Below are positions 1-9,163 of a stretch of DNA of 64,000 nt, piece after piece. The notes below the pieces were generated by a model. The model saw only the letters and a list, made by a program, of their open reading frames with translations. It was not told the DNA's origin and searched no databases. Every line of letters begins with the position of its first letter. Position 1 is the stretch's first letter. Position numbers and translations under genes: made by a program. The stretch is from Delftia acidovorans (GTDB taxonomy: Bacteria; Pseudomonadota; Gammaproteobacteria; Burkholderiales; Burkholderiaceae_C): the NCBI GenBank assembly GCA_031286585.1, contig JAITUC010000006.1, positions 62,001 through 126,000 of the forward strand, given 5' to 3'.

Positions 1-445
1 CTACCCGGGCCATGCCACGCGCTGTGCCCAGGTGGTCATTGGCGAGGACGAGCTATGGGTCGCCGCGCGTCCGCGCCACCCGCTGTTCCAGCTGGCGCTG
101 GAGCAGGGGCTGAGGTTCGGGCATTTGCAGGGCTACTCCTGGGCCTTGCCGGCACCGGGCGCCGCCGTGCGCAAGGTGGTGGATGAGGCCTTCGCGGCCC
201 AGGGCCTGGGCGCGCCCACCGTGGCCCTGGAGATCCAGCACAACACCGAGGCCACCATCGACATCGTGGGCCAGACCGACCTGCTGTGCTACGTGCCCAG
301 CCATGTGCTGCGCAGCAATCCCGAGCGCCTGCAGTCCCTGCCCATCCCCGAGCTGCGCACGCGCCGCAACTGGCTGCTCATCAGTCACCCCAAGGCCCAT
401 TGGTCGCCGCTGATGTCCGCGCTGCGGGACCTGACGCTGGGGTAG
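1..445 (+). CDS. LysR-family transcriptional regulator, C-terminal part (cut by window start)
   Basis: The frame is open from base 2 to the TAG at 443-445, so the gene begins before the window. The visible 147 or so residues match the second half of a LysR effector-binding domain: a hydrophobic strand, then VGQTDLLCYVPSHVL, then the closing RRNWLLISHPKAHWSPLM segment typical of the last helix. It lies upstream of, and in the same direction as, the aldehyde dehydrogenase/aminotransferase cluster, so it may regulate that cluster, although a GntR regulator also sits inside it. A decayed copy of its C-terminal segment lies 11 kb downstream, behind the porin gene. The DNA-binding half cannot be seen. 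Confidence 0.85.
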   Translation, partial: YPGHATRCAQVVIGEDELWVAARPRHPLFQLALEQGLRFGHLQGYSWALPAPGAAVRKVVDEAFAAQGLGAPTVALEIQHNTEATIDIVGQTDLLCYVPSHVLRSNPERLQSLPIPELRTRRNWLLISHPKAHWSPLMSALRDLTLG

Positions 446-707
446 CGGGCCTTGCCTCTTCGAGCGGGGCAGGTCCGCACCCGCTTCAGGCGGCCGGCAT
501 GGCGCGGCTCCCATCCTTTCCGACAAATCTGCGCAGCGGGACGAGCGGCGCATCGTCGTGCGTGCGGCTTCCCATGGCGGCTGTATGGACGCCTGCGACC
601 GGACGGCGAAGAGCCGCAATGCATGGGCGGGCGCTATTGCAGCTGACCAAGGGTTTCTACCAAGTTCGATTGCCTGAGGATGAATCTAGCATTGCATTCA
701 TGGATTC

Positions 708-717
708 TTGGATCCAA
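708..717. promoter_or_regulatory. Palindromic operator candidate, probably for the GntR/FCD regulator
   Basis: TTGGATCCAA is a perfect 10-bp palindrome 10 bp before the ATG at 728. Short palindromes of this form are typical of FadR-type (FCD) GntR operators, and an FCD regulator is encoded at 4330. Its position favours the ATG at 728 over the in-frame ATG at 680, because a site within the coding sequence would be less usual. No second perfect copy was seen before the transporter or porin genes. Assignment to this regulator is inference. Confidence 0.4.
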
Positions 718-727
718 TGTTACAAAT

Positions 728-2179
728 ATGCAAACCAACCTACCTCTTCACCTGATCCGTGGCCAATGCTTTGTCGGTGGCCAATGGACAACTGCGCGCG
801 ATGGCACGTATTTCCCCGTGCAAGATCCTGCAACGGGCCAGGAGATTGCCCTTGTCTCCCGCGCCGGACGGGCAGAAGCGTTGCGGGCGATACGCGCAGC
901 CGACGCCGCACTGGGCGCATGGAAGCAGACCCCGGCCCGCCAGCGCGCGGCGGTGCTGCTGGCCTGGGCGGACCTGGTTGGCCACGAGCTCGAGCCGCTG
1001 GCCCGGATCCTGACGGCCGAGCAGGGCAAGCCGCTGGCCGAGGCGCGGGCCGAGCTGGGCTCGACCATCGCCTACCTGCGCTGGTTCGCTGAGGAGGCGC
1101 GCCGCATCGACGGCCAGATCCTGCAGTCTCCATCCTCCGACCAGCACTACCTTGTCATGCGCGAGCCCGTGGGTGTCTGTGCGGCGATCACGCCTTGGAA
1201 CTTCCCCTCTTCGATGATTGCGCGCAAGGTGGCTCCCGCGCTGGCAGCCGGCTGCACCATGGTGCTCAAGCCTGCAGAGCAGACACCGCTGTCGGCGCTG
1301 GCGCTGGCCGTGCTGGCAGAGCAGGCCGGCGTACCTGCGGGGGTGTTCTCGGTGGTGGCCGGGGACGCGCGCGCCATCGGCGGGCAGATGTGTGCCAGCG
1401 CCGCCGTGCGCAAGCTCAGCTTCACGGGATCGACCGCCGTGGGCCGGCTGCTGATGGCGCAGTGCGCGCCCACGCTCAAGCGGCTGTCGCTGGAGTTGGG
1501 CGGCAACGCGCCCTTCATCGTGTTCGAGGGGTGTGATCTCGACGCCGCCGTGAGCAGCGCCATGGCCGCCAAGTTCCGCAACACGGGCCAGATGTGCACC
1601 TGTGCCAACCGCATCCTGGTACAGGACGGTGTCTATGACGAGTTCGCGCAGCGCCTGGTGGCTGCCGTGCGGCAATTGCGTGTCGGGCATGGCAGCGATG
1701 CACAGGCTACGCAAGGCCCGCTGATCGACGGCAGGGCTGTTGCCAAGGTGGACGAGCTGCTGGCTGATGCACTGGCCCGGGGGGCGCAACTGCTGTGCGG
1801 CGGCGGCCGCCATGCGCTGGGCGGCAATTTCTACACGCCGACGGTGTTGGGTGGCTGCACGCCGGACATGCGGCTGGCGCGCGAGGAGATCTTCGGGCCC
1901 GTGGCGCCGCTGTATCGCTTCGGCACCGAGCAGGAGGCGCTGGCGCTGGCCAACGATACCGAGTACGGCTTGGCTGCCTACTTCTTCACGGCAGACATGC
2001 ACCAACTGCCCCGCGTGTTGGGGGGGCTGGAGTACGGCATGGTCGGCGTGAATACGCACTTGGTCTCCAACGAGGCTGCGCCCTTTGGGGGCGTGAAGCA
2101 ATCCGGCCTGGGGCGCGAGGGCGCGCGCGAAGGCATAGGCGAGTACCTGGAGACGAAGTTCTCCAACCTTCAGATCTGA
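728..2179 (+). CDS. gabD: NAD(P)-dependent semialdehyde dehydrogenase (GabD-like)
   Basis: Aldehyde dehydrogenase superfamily, 483 residues from the ATG at 728, the normal length for succinate-semialdehyde dehydrogenases. Catalytic residues are visible: Glu256 in LSLELGGNAPF and the nucleophile Cys290 in GQMCTCANRI, with the usual spacing of about 34. AITPWNFPSSMIARKVAPAL and the glycine-rich FTGSTAVG segment belong to the cofactor-binding fold. An in-frame ATG at 680 would add 16 residues that do not look conserved, and an operator-like palindrome lies between the two starts, so 728 is preferred; neither start has a good ribosome site. Together with the downstream aminotransferase it would turn an omega-amino acid or amine into a carboxylate through a semialdehyde. 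The exact substrate is unknown. Confidence 0.85.
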   Translation: MQTNLPLHLIRGQCFVGGQWTTARDGTYFPVQDPATGQEIALVSRAGRAEALRAIRAADAALGAWKQTPARQRAAVLLAWADLVGHELEPLARILTAEQGKPLAEARAELGSTIAYLRWFAEEARRIDGQILQSPSSDQHYLVMREPVGVCAAITPWNFPSSMIARKVAPALAAGCTMVLKPAEQTPLSALALAVLAEQAGVPAGVFSVVAGDARAIGGQMCASAAVRKLSFTGSTAVGRLLMAQCAPTLKRLSLELGGNAPFIVFEGCDLDAAVSSAMAAKFRNTGQMCTCANRILVQDGVYDEFAQRLVAAVRQLRVGHGSDAQATQGPLIDGRAVAKVDELLADALARGAQLLCGGGRHALGGNFYTPTVLGGCTPDMRLAREEIFGPVAPLYRFGTEQEALALANDTEYGLAAYFFTADMHQLPRVLGGLEYGMVGVNTHLVSNEAAPFGGVKQSGLGREGAREGIGEYLETKFSNLQI

Positions 2180-2394
2180 GTCGCGGTGTTCGGGATGCAG
2201 CGGCCGTTGTCAGCAACTCAAGGGTGATGTGAATGAATGGGTGCAAGGATTTCGATGGGGCCGTGCCCTATCCCCCGCCGCGGACGCCGATGCCGGTGCC
2301 GGTGCGCAATGCGGTGGCATCAACCACCCGCTGGCGGCCCGGGCTGGCCTGCGCATGCGGCTGGTCGTCGGCTATTGATTCTTCCGTGAGGTAA

Positions 2395-3792
2395 ATGATG
2401 AAAACACAAAGCAACAGCACCACGCTGTCCCGGCGTGACGGCCAATACCATCTGCATGGCTTCACCAATGCGGTCAAGAACCGCGACGAGGGCGCCAAGA
2501 TCATGACCCATGGCGAAGGCATCTATGTCTTCGACGAGCAGGGGGAAAGGTACATGGAGGCGCTTTCCGGCCTGTGGAGCGTGGCCCTGGGCTTCAGCGA
2601 GCCGCGCCTGGTGGAGGCGGCGCACCGCCAGATGCAGGTGCTGCCCTTCTATCACTCCTTCGTGCAGCGTTCGCACCAGCCGCTGATCGAGCTGGCGGCC
2701 AGGCTTGTGGAGATGGCGCCGGCGCCCATGAGCAAGGCGTTCTTCACGAACTCGGGCTCGGAAGCCAACGACACCGCGATCAAGCTGATCTGGTACCGCT
2801 CCAATGCCCTGGGTCAGCCCCGGCGCAAGAAAATCATCGCCCGCCAGCGCGCCTACCACGGCGTGACGCTGGGGGCTGCCAGCCTGACCGGCCTGCCCCA
2901 CGTGCACGGCGGCTTCGATCTGCCGCTACCGGGCTTCCTGCACCTGACGGCGCCGCATTACTACCGCGAGGGCCGCCCCGGCGAGAGCGAGGAGCAGTTC
3001 TCCCGGCGCCTGGCAGACGAGCTGGAGGCCCTGATTCAGCGCGAAGGCGCGGACACCATCGCCGCCATGTTCGCCGAGCCCTTGATCGGCGCCGGTGGCG
3101 TCATCGTGCCACCGGCCGGCTACTGGGAGCGCATCCAGGCGGTGCTGCGCCGCCACGGCATCCTGCTGGTGGCCGACGAGGTCATCTGCGGCTTCGGCCG
3201 CACGGGCCGCATGTTCGGCTCGCAGTACTTCGGCATCACGCCAGACATGGTGGTGCTGTCCAAGCAACTGTCCTCGTCCTACCTGCCGATCTCGGCGCTG
3301 CTGGTCAACGAGGCGGTCTTCGCGCCCATTGCCGAGGAGAGCAACCGGCGCGGCACCCTGGGCCACGGCCTGACGGCCAGCGGTCACCCCGTGGCGGCTG
3401 CCGTGGCTCTGGAGAACATCGCCATCATCGAGGAGCGCGGCCTGGTGGAGCGCGCCCGCATGCTGGGCGAGCGCATGCATGCCCGGCTGGCGCGGCTGGC
3501 CGACCATGCACTGGTGGGCGAGGTGCGCGGTGTGGGCCTGATCGCTGCCATCGAGCTGGTGGGATCCAAGGCCGACAAGTCGCCCTGGCAGGCGCCGGGC
3601 CGGCTGGGCACGCTGATGGCCGAGGCGCTGGCGCGGCGCCGCGTGATCTCGCGCAACATCGGCGATGCGATCGCCCTGTGCCCGCCGCTGATCATCACCG
3701 AGGAGCAGCTCGACGACCTGCTGTCGCGCGTGGAGGATGCGGTGGACGAGGTGGCGGCGACGGTGGGTGCCGCCAAGGCACAGTCGCTTTGA
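2395..3792 (+). CDS. Class III (omega) aminotransferase, PLP-dependent
   Basis: 465 residues with the class III aminotransferase pattern: FFTNSGSEANDTAIKL for phosphate binding, LLVADEVICGFGRTGRMFG holding the Asp that contacts the pyridine nitrogen, and Lys290 in VVLSKQLSSSYLPISA as the Schiff-base lysine. The start is the first of two tandem ATGs, preceded by TGAGGT at 2387-2392. It removes a terminal amino group from a diamine, GABA, beta-alanine or a similar compound, and the semialdehyde product would feed the dehydrogenase upstream. The RidA-like gene follows within 12 bp. A 215-bp gap separates it from the dehydrogenase gene and holds nothing recognisable. Confidence 0.9.
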   Translation: MMKTQSNSTTLSRRDGQYHLHGFTNAVKNRDEGAKIMTHGEGIYVFDEQGERYMEALSGLWSVALGFSEPRLVEAAHRQMQVLPFYHSFVQRSHQPLIELAARLVEMAPAPMSKAFFTNSGSEANDTAIKLIWYRSNALGQPRRKKIIARQRAYHGVTLGAASLTGLPHVHGGFDLPLPGFLHLTAPHYYREGRPGESEEQFSRRLADELEALIQREGADTIAAMFAEPLIGAGGVIVPPAGYWERIQAVLRRHGILLVADEVICGFGRTGRMFGSQYFGITPDMVVLSKQLSSSYLPISALLVNEAVFAPIAEESNRRGTLGHGLTASGHPVAAAVALENIAIIEERGLVERARMLGERMHARLARLADHALVGEVRGVGLIAAIELVGSKADKSPWQAPGRLGTLMAEALARRRVISRNIGDAIALCPPLIITEEQLDDLLSRVEDAVDEVAATVGAAKAQSL

Positions 3793-3803
3793 AGGAGGCC
3801 GTC

Positions 3804-4292
3804 ATGCACATAGAAGCACGCCTGGCGCAGCTGGGCATCGAGTTGCCGCTGACCGATGTGGGCGAAAAATACTACGGCACGCGATACGGGCGCATGAAGC
3901 CGCACTACGAGTACGGCAAGCTGCTGCTGCTGTCGGGCCAGACGGCGGGACTGGACGCCGAGGGCCGGGCGCGGTTTGCGGGGCGCGTGGGCCGCTCCAT
4001 TTCGGTGGAGGATGCGCGCCAGGCGGCCCGGCTGACGGGCATCCACTGCGTGGCGGCCATCAAGAACGCCGTGGGGGACCTGGACCGCGTGGTCGGCATT
4101 GCGCGCGTACTCAACTTCGTGGCCTGCGACATCGATTTCACCGAGCCGCATCTGGTCTCCAGCGCCATGACCGATCTGCTGATCGATGTCTTCGGCGAGG
4201 AGATCGCCGTGGCGCCGCGCGCCACCATCGGCGTGACCTCGCTGGCCGATGACTACTGTTTCGAAACCTGGGTGACCGTGGAGGTCGCCTGA
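3804..4292 (+). CDS. RidA/YjgF-family protein
   Basis: 162 residues; the second half has the RidA fold pattern: the SGQTAG strand near the N-terminus, then ARLTGIHCVAAIKNAVGDLD, and late FGEEIAVAPRATIGVTSL, where the Arg matches the conserved arginine of the active-site cleft. The start has a strong GGAGG site (3793-3797). RidA proteins hydrolyse reactive enamine/imine intermediates released by PLP enzymes, which fits its place 11 bp after an aminotransferase gene. It is longer than the 130-residue archetype because of an N-terminal extension (GEKYYGTRYGRMKPHYEYG), as in the RidA subfamilies found in catabolic operons. Whether it is a true deaminase is not shown. Confidence 0.85.
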   Translation: MHIEARLAQLGIELPLTDVGEKYYGTRYGRMKPHYEYGKLLLLSGQTAGLDAEGRARFAGRVGRSISVEDARQAARLTGIHCVAAIKNAVGDLDRVVGIARVLNFVACDIDFTEPHLVSSAMTDLLIDVFGEEIAVAPRATIGVTSLADDYCFETWVTVEVA

Positions 4293-4329
4293 ACCCCATC
4301 AACGCAAGCAAGAAGAAAAAGGAAGCACC

Positions 4330-4989
4330 ATGTCTGGAGTCCTCGAACTCAACGGCCTGTCCCTCTCGGCGGAGGAGGAGGCCTATCGCTTTGTCGAGAA
4401 CGGCATACGCCTGGGGCGCTACCGCGCCGGCGAGCGCCTGGTGGCCGAGGAGATCGCTGCCGAGATCGGCACCAGCCGGATGCCCGTGCGCGAAGCCTTC
4501 CGCCGCCTGTCGGAGCAAGGCCTGCTGCGCATACGCCAGAACCGCGGCGCCATCGTGCGCGGGCTCAACGCCGAGGAGATGCGCGAGGTCTTCGAGATCC
4601 GAGCCTGCCTGGAAGGGCTGGCCGCCCGCATGGCGCAGGCCCGCCTCACGCCTGACGCCCTGGGCCGGCTCGAGTACCTGCTCGAGCAGATGGAGCAGGC
4701 CCAGTCCGACTGTTCGCTGTGGGTGACGCGCCACCGCGAATTCCACGATTACCTGACCCACTTGGCCGGCATGCCGCGCCTGTCCCAGCAGCTCCTGGGC
4801 CTGCACTCGGCCATTGAGCCCTACATGCGGATCTGGCTGGAGCATGCCGACAAGCCCATGACGTCGCGCGATGACCACTCGGGCATTTTGCTGGCCCTGC
4901 GCCAGGGTGACGCCAAGCGGGTGGAGGAGGTGGTGCGCGAGCACGTGTGCGCCACCATTCCGGCCCTGGTGGATTTCGTGCGGTCCTAG
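4330..4989 (+). CDS. GntR-family transcriptional regulator with FCD domain
   Basis: 219 residues. A winged helix-turn-helix lies at about residues 15-80, with the family motif EEIAAEIGTSRMPVREAFRRL. The FCD ligand domain follows (about 85-215), with the histidines expected for metal binding in HREFHDYLTHLAG and the later DDHSGILLAL and REHV segments. It lies inside the catabolic cluster, between the RidA-like gene and the transporter genes, so it is the most likely local regulator, probably released by the amine or amino acid substrate. The palindrome at 708-717 is a candidate binding site. Confidence 0.9.
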   Translation: MSGVLELNGLSLSAEEEAYRFVENGIRLGRYRAGERLVAEEIAAEIGTSRMPVREAFRRLSEQGLLRIRQNRGAIVRGLNAEEMREVFEIRACLEGLAARMAQARLTPDALGRLEYLLEQMEQAQSDCSLWVTRHREFHDYLTHLAGMPRLSQQLLGLHSAIEPYMRIWLEHADKPMTSRDDHSGILLALRQGDAKRVEEVVREHVCATIPALVDFVRS

Positions 4990-5125
4990 TTTCAGCGGGC
5001 GCCGGCGGCAAGGCAGGCCGCAGGTCGTCCGGATTCGATGTCCTGCTGCCTGCATCCCGCATTCCGCATTCCGCAGTTGCGCGGCATGTGGTGGATCCGT
5101 TCAACCTTTTTTCAGGGGGAAAGCG

Positions 5126-6247
5126 ATGTTCAAGAAGTTTTTTGCAATGGTGGCCTGCTGTGTGGCACTGCCTCACGTGACCGGCGCGCTCGCCCAGGAG
5201 GCCGTGGGCGTGGGGTTCACGGCCACGCTCAGCGGCGATTTTGCCTCCTATGGAGTCGATGTCCGCAAGGGCTTCGAACTGGGCGTGGAGACGGTGAATG
5301 CCCAGGGCGGGCCGCGCCTCGCGGTCAAGGTCGTGGATGACCGCGGGCTGCCCAACGACGGCGTGCTGGCGGCCGGGCGCCTTTGCGACGACAACCAGGT
5401 CAGTGCAGTCGTGGGCTATACCTTCAGCTCGGTGGCGCTGGCGGCCGCGCCCATCCTGAAGAAATGCAAGATGCCCGTGGTGGCCACGGCCGTGACCAGC
5501 CCGGACCTCACGGGCGTGAGCAGGTATTTCCGGCGGGTCATTCTTACCGACTCCAGCCAGGGCTCGCTCATGGGCGGCTATGTAGCGCAGAAGATGAAGG
5601 TCCCCAGCGTCTATGTGCTCTACCAGCAAGATGATTACGGCCTGGGTGTGAGCCGGGCCTTCAAGGCCGCCTATACCAAGGGCGGCGGCAAGCTGGCCGG
5701 CGAGGGCAGCTACAACCTCGGCACCAAGGACTTCCGGACCATCCTGGCGCGCCTGAAGGCCTCCCAGCCCGATGCCATCTTCATCGGCGGCTTCTACACC
5801 GAGGCGGCCATGATCGCCATGCAGGCCCGCGACCTGGGCATCAAGGTCCGGCTGATAGGCACCGATGGATCGCTGTCGCCACAACTGGCGACGCTGGGTG
5901 GCGATGCCGTGGAGGGCATGACCCTGTACGGCATGTTCGACGCGCTGTCCTCGCCCACGCCGCAGGCGGCTGAGTTCGTCAAGGCCTATGCCGCAAAGTA
6001 CCGCCAGCAGCCCAGCGCCTGGGCTGCACTGGGCTATGACACGGCCCTGGCCGTCAAGGCCGGTGCCGTGGCCGCGCAAGCCAAGGGGCCCGTCAACCGC
6101 GAGACGCTGAACACGGCTTTGTCGGCGGTTCAAGGACTGCCAGGCGCCACGGGAGCCATCGGCTTCCAGCCCGATGGCGACCGGTCGGGCGCGCTCTACT
6201 ACTTCACCTTGCGCAACGGCCGCCTCGTGCTGGCCGATCCCCAGTAG
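5126..6247 (+). CDS. ABC transporter periplasmic substrate-binding protein, LivK/branched-chain amino acid type
   Basis: 373 residues with a signal peptide (MFKKFFAMVACCVALPHVTGALAQ, cleavage near ALA-Q) and the type I periplasmic binding fold: GVGFTATLSGDFASYG at the start, DDRGLPNDG, SYNLGTKDFRTILARL, and PDAIFIGGFYTEA in the second lobe. The start has a GGGGGAA ribosome site. Binding proteins of this family carry branched-chain amino acids but also amides, urea, aromatic acids and other ligands. Given the adjacent aminotransferase and dehydrogenase genes, an amino-group-bearing substrate is the simplest inference. It is the first gene of a transporter operon running to 9873. Confidence 0.9.
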   Translation: MFKKFFAMVACCVALPHVTGALAQEAVGVGFTATLSGDFASYGVDVRKGFELGVETVNAQGGPRLAVKVVDDRGLPNDGVLAAGRLCDDNQVSAVVGYTFSSVALAAAPILKKCKMPVVATAVTSPDLTGVSRYFRRVILTDSSQGSLMGGYVAQKMKVPSVYVLYQQDDYGLGVSRAFKAAYTKGGGKLAGEGSYNLGTKDFRTILARLKASQPDAIFIGGFYTEAAMIAMQARDLGIKVRLIGTDGSLSPQLATLGGDAVEGMTLYGMFDALSSPTPQAAEFVKAYAAKYRQQPSAWAALGYDTALAVKAGAVAAQAKGPVNRETLNTALSAVQGLPGATGAIGFQPDGDRSGALYYFTLRNGRLVLADPQ

Positions 6248-6295
6248 CAGCCATCGGGCGGGCCCAGCTGCGCGGCCCGCCTCACGGAGACAACC

Positions 6296-8293
6296 ATGCT
6301 TTATCTCACTCAGCTCCTGGCCAATGGCCTGGTGCTAGGGGCTGTCTACGCCCTCGCGGCGGTGGCCTATACGCTGGTCTACGGCGTCGTCAAGCAGGTG
6401 AACTTCGCCTTTGGCGAACTGTTCATGCTCGGCGCCTTCCTGACCCTGTCGCTGATGCTGCCCGAGGTGAACTTGCTCGGCCATGCGGTGGTCATGCCGG
6501 GCCTGGGCTTTGTGCCGGCGGTCATCCTTGCCGTGCTGGGGGTGTCCCTGCTGGGCGCGTTGATCGATCGCATCGCCTACCGTCCCCTGCGCAATGCGCC
6601 CAGGCTGGCACCGCTGATCACCTCCATCGCCGTGTCGGTGCTGCTGCAAAGCATGGCGCAGACCCTGTGGGGCGCAGGTTCGCTGCGCTTTCCCGAGACG
6701 CCGCTGTCGGGCCTGCCTCCCGTGCAGCTCGGCGCGCTGACGCTCAGCGCCTCCGACTTGCTGGTCATGGGCGCGGCGCTGGTGGGCATGACGGGGCTGC
6801 AGCTTTTCGTCACCCGCACGCCGTTGGGCCGCGCCATGCGTGCCGCTGCCCAGGATGCGACGGCAGCCTACTTGGTCGGCATTCCCGTCAACCGCATCAT
6901 CGGCGTGGCCTTCGTGCTGGGTTCCGGCTTCGCGGCCGTGGCCGGCATCCTGTATGCGCAGACCTTCCAGTTCGCCAGTCCGACCATGGGCTTCACGCCG
7001 GGCCTGAAGGCACTGACGGCGGCCGTGCTCGGCGGCATCGGCTCGATTCCCGGCGCCGCCATCGGCGGGCTGTTGCTGGGCGTGGTGGAGTCGCTGTGCG
7101 CGGGCCTGCTGCCCGATGGCGCCATCTACCAGGATGCGCTGAGCTTCATCCTCCTGGTGGTGCTGCTGCTGGTACGCCCCCAGGGGCTGCTGGGCCGCAA
7201 GGAGATGAATACGCATGCCCAGGGCAGTCTGATTACCTCGGGCGGGCGGGCCCGCCTGCGCAGGCTGTCGGCGCCGCTGCGCGCCATCGATGCCCTGTTC
7301 TCGGCACGCTTCATCGACGGCACGCCCTTCAAGCTGCTGGCGCTGGCCGTGGCCGTGGGTGCAGGCCTGCTGCTGGGCTCGGACTACTGGTTGAGCATTC
7401 TGGCCATGGTGCTGGTCTACGGCATGCTCGCTAGCGGGCTGAACATCGTGGTCGGCTTCGCGGGACTGCTGGACCTGGGCTTCGTGGCCTTCTGGGCGGT
7501 GGGCTCGTACTTCACCTCCATCCTGTTCATCGGCGTGGCCCAGCAGCAGCTGGGACTGGACCCCGATTCCCTGGGCTGGCTGATGTATGCCAACTTGCTG
7601 GTGGGTGGCTTGCTGGCTGCAGCCTGCGGTGCCTTGCTCGGGTACCCCACACTGCGCGTGCGCGGCGATTATCTGGCCATCATGACGCTGGGCTTCGGCG
7701 AGATCATCCGCGTGGTATCGACCAATTGGGTGTCGCTGACCAATGGGCCCATGGGCATACGCGGCATTCCATCGCCCTCGCTGTTCGGCCATGACCTGGG
7801 CGATGCGCGCTCGCTGTACTTCTTCGCGCTGGCGCTCGCTGCGGTGCTGGTGTTCGCCATCGGCCGCGTGACGCGCTCCTTCGTGGGGCGCGCCTGGGTG
7901 GCCCTGCGCGAGGACGAGGACGCGGCCGCCGCCATGGGCGTCTCGGGCGTGCGCTACAAGCTGATGGCCTATGCCTGCAGCGGCTTCGTGGGCGGTGTGG
8001 TGGGCGTTTTCTACGCCCATATGCAGCGCTATATCAGCCCGGCCAGCTTCACGCTGTTCGAGAACATCCTGATCCTGATGCTCATCGTGCTGGGCGGCCT
8101 GGGCACCCTGGTGGGGCCCTTCATCGGCGCGGCCATCTGGATCGTATTCCTGCAGCTGTCGCTGCAGATTCCGTTCGTGAGCAGCTACCCGGAGTCTCGC
8201 TACATCCTGCTGGGGGCGCTGCTGATCGCCCTGATGCTGTTCCGGCCCAGCGGCATTGCGGCCAAGGCGCGCATGCGCCTGGTCATGGGGTAG
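6296..8293 (+). CDS. livHM: Fused LivH-LivM branched-chain amino acid ABC transporter permease
   Basis: 665 residues joining two permeases normally made separately. Residues 1-303 are LivH-like (GAVYALAAVAYTLVYGVVKQ at the start, ending in the usual RPQGLLGRKE) and about 305-665 are LivM-like (the GLLDLGFVAFWAVGSYFTSIL segment, GDYLAIMTLGFGEIIRV, and the late IMLIVLGGLGTLVGPFIGA). Each half has about eight to ten membrane segments. At the junction the DNA reads AAGGAGATG (7199-7207): a ribosome site and ATG that look like the old LivM start, with no stop codon before them. A single long protein is the direct reading; internal re-initiation giving separate LivM is possible. Confidence 0.88.
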   Translation: MLYLTQLLANGLVLGAVYALAAVAYTLVYGVVKQVNFAFGELFMLGAFLTLSLMLPEVNLLGHAVVMPGLGFVPAVILAVLGVSLLGALIDRIAYRPLRNAPRLAPLITSIAVSVLLQSMAQTLWGAGSLRFPETPLSGLPPVQLGALTLSASDLLVMGAALVGMTGLQLFVTRTPLGRAMRAAAQDATAAYLVGIPVNRIIGVAFVLGSGFAAVAGILYAQTFQFASPTMGFTPGLKALTAAVLGGIGSIPGAAIGGLLLGVVESLCAGLLPDGAIYQDALSFILLVVLLLVRPQGLLGRKEMNTHAQGSLITSGGRARLRRLSAPLRAIDALFSARFIDGTPFKLLALAVAVGAGLLLGSDYWLSILAMVLVYGMLASGLNIVVGFAGLLDLGFVAFWAVGSYFTSILFIGVAQQQLGLDPDSLGWLMYANLLVGGLLAAACGALLGYPTLRVRGDYLAIMTLGFGEIIRVVSTNWVSLTNGPMGIRGIPSPSLFGHDLGDARSLYFFALALAAVLVFAIGRVTRSFVGRAWVALREDEDAAAAMGVSGVRYKLMAYACSGFVGGVVGVFYAHMQRYISPASFTLFENILILMLIVLGGLGTLVGPFIGAAIWIVFLQLSLQIPFVSSYPESRYILLGALLIALMLFRPSGIAAKARMRLVMG

Positions 8294-8296
8294 AAA

Positions 8297-9163
8297 ATGA
8301 TGAGAGCAATGACAGCAGATCTACTGCACCTGGGCCTGCAAGGCACTTCCATGAAGAACCATCCACAGACCCTGCCGGCGCATGCGGACGACGAACCAGC
8401 GGTTTCCCTGCGCGTGCGCGGGCTGACGGTGCGCTTCGGCGGGCTCACGGCCGTCAAGGACCTGGACCTCGATGTGCAGGGCCATGGCGTGCATGCGCTG
8501 ATCGGCCCCAACGGGGCGGGCAAGAGCACCGCCGTCAATGCCATCTCGGGCTTTGTTCGCGCCAGCGGCGAGGTCCGCATCGCGGGCCGGTCCTCGCCGG
8601 CCTGGAGTGCCCACGCGGCTGCGCGCGCGGGCCTGGCACGGACCTTTCAGAACATCCGGCTGTTCGGCCTGATGACGGTGCTGGAAACCGTGCTGGTCGG
8701 CAGCCATGCCCGGTTCGGCGGCGGCTTGCTGCCCGCCTTGCTGCGTACCCGCGCCGCCCGGCGCCTGGAGCAGGAGGCCGTGGAGGAAGCGCGGCGCCTG
8801 ATCCGCTTCGTCGGCCTGCCCGAGGGCGCGGCGGAGATGGTGGCCAGCGCGCTGCCCTACGGCCACCAGCGCCGCGTCGAGATTGCACGCGCGCTGATCT
8901 CGCGTCCGGCCGTTCTGCTGCTGGACGAGCCCATGGCGGGCATGAACGTCAGCGAGAAGGCCGAGCTCGAGGCGTTGATCCACGAGGTATGCCGCAGCGG
9001 AGTCGCCATCTTGCTGATCGAGCATGACATGGACGTGGTGCGTCGCCTGGCCAGCCAGGTCACCGTGCTGTGCAATGGGCGCAAGCTGGCCGAGGGCCTG
9101 GCCGACGAGGTGCTGGGCCGACCCGAAGTGCGTGCCGCCTATCTGGGCAAGGGGAAATCATGA
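8297..9163 (+). CDS. livG: LivG-type ABC transporter ATP-binding protein
   Basis: 288 residues from the ATG at 8297; an in-frame ATG at 8351 would give 270, nearer the usual 255, and neither has a clear ribosome site. Walker A is GPNGAGKST, the signature region is ALPYGHQRRVEIARAL (YGHQR in place of SGGQ, as is normal for LivG), and Walker B is VLLLDEPMAGMN. NIRLFGLMTVLETVLVG is the LivG Q-loop region. It lies 3 bp after the permease gene and overlaps livF by four bases, so the transporter genes are one operon. Confidence 0.92.
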   Translation: MMRAMTADLLHLGLQGTSMKNHPQTLPAHADDEPAVSLRVRGLTVRFGGLTAVKDLDLDVQGHGVHALIGPNGAGKSTAVNAISGFVRASGEVRIAGRSSPAWSAHAAARAGLARTFQNIRLFGLMTVLETVLVGSHARFGGGLLPALLRTRAARRLEQEAVEEARRLIRFVGLPEGAAEMVASALPYGHQRRVEIARALISRPAVLLLDEPMAGMNVSEKAELEALIHEVCRSGVAILLIEHDMDVVRRLASQVTVLCNGRKLAEGLADEVLGRPEVRAAYLGKGKS

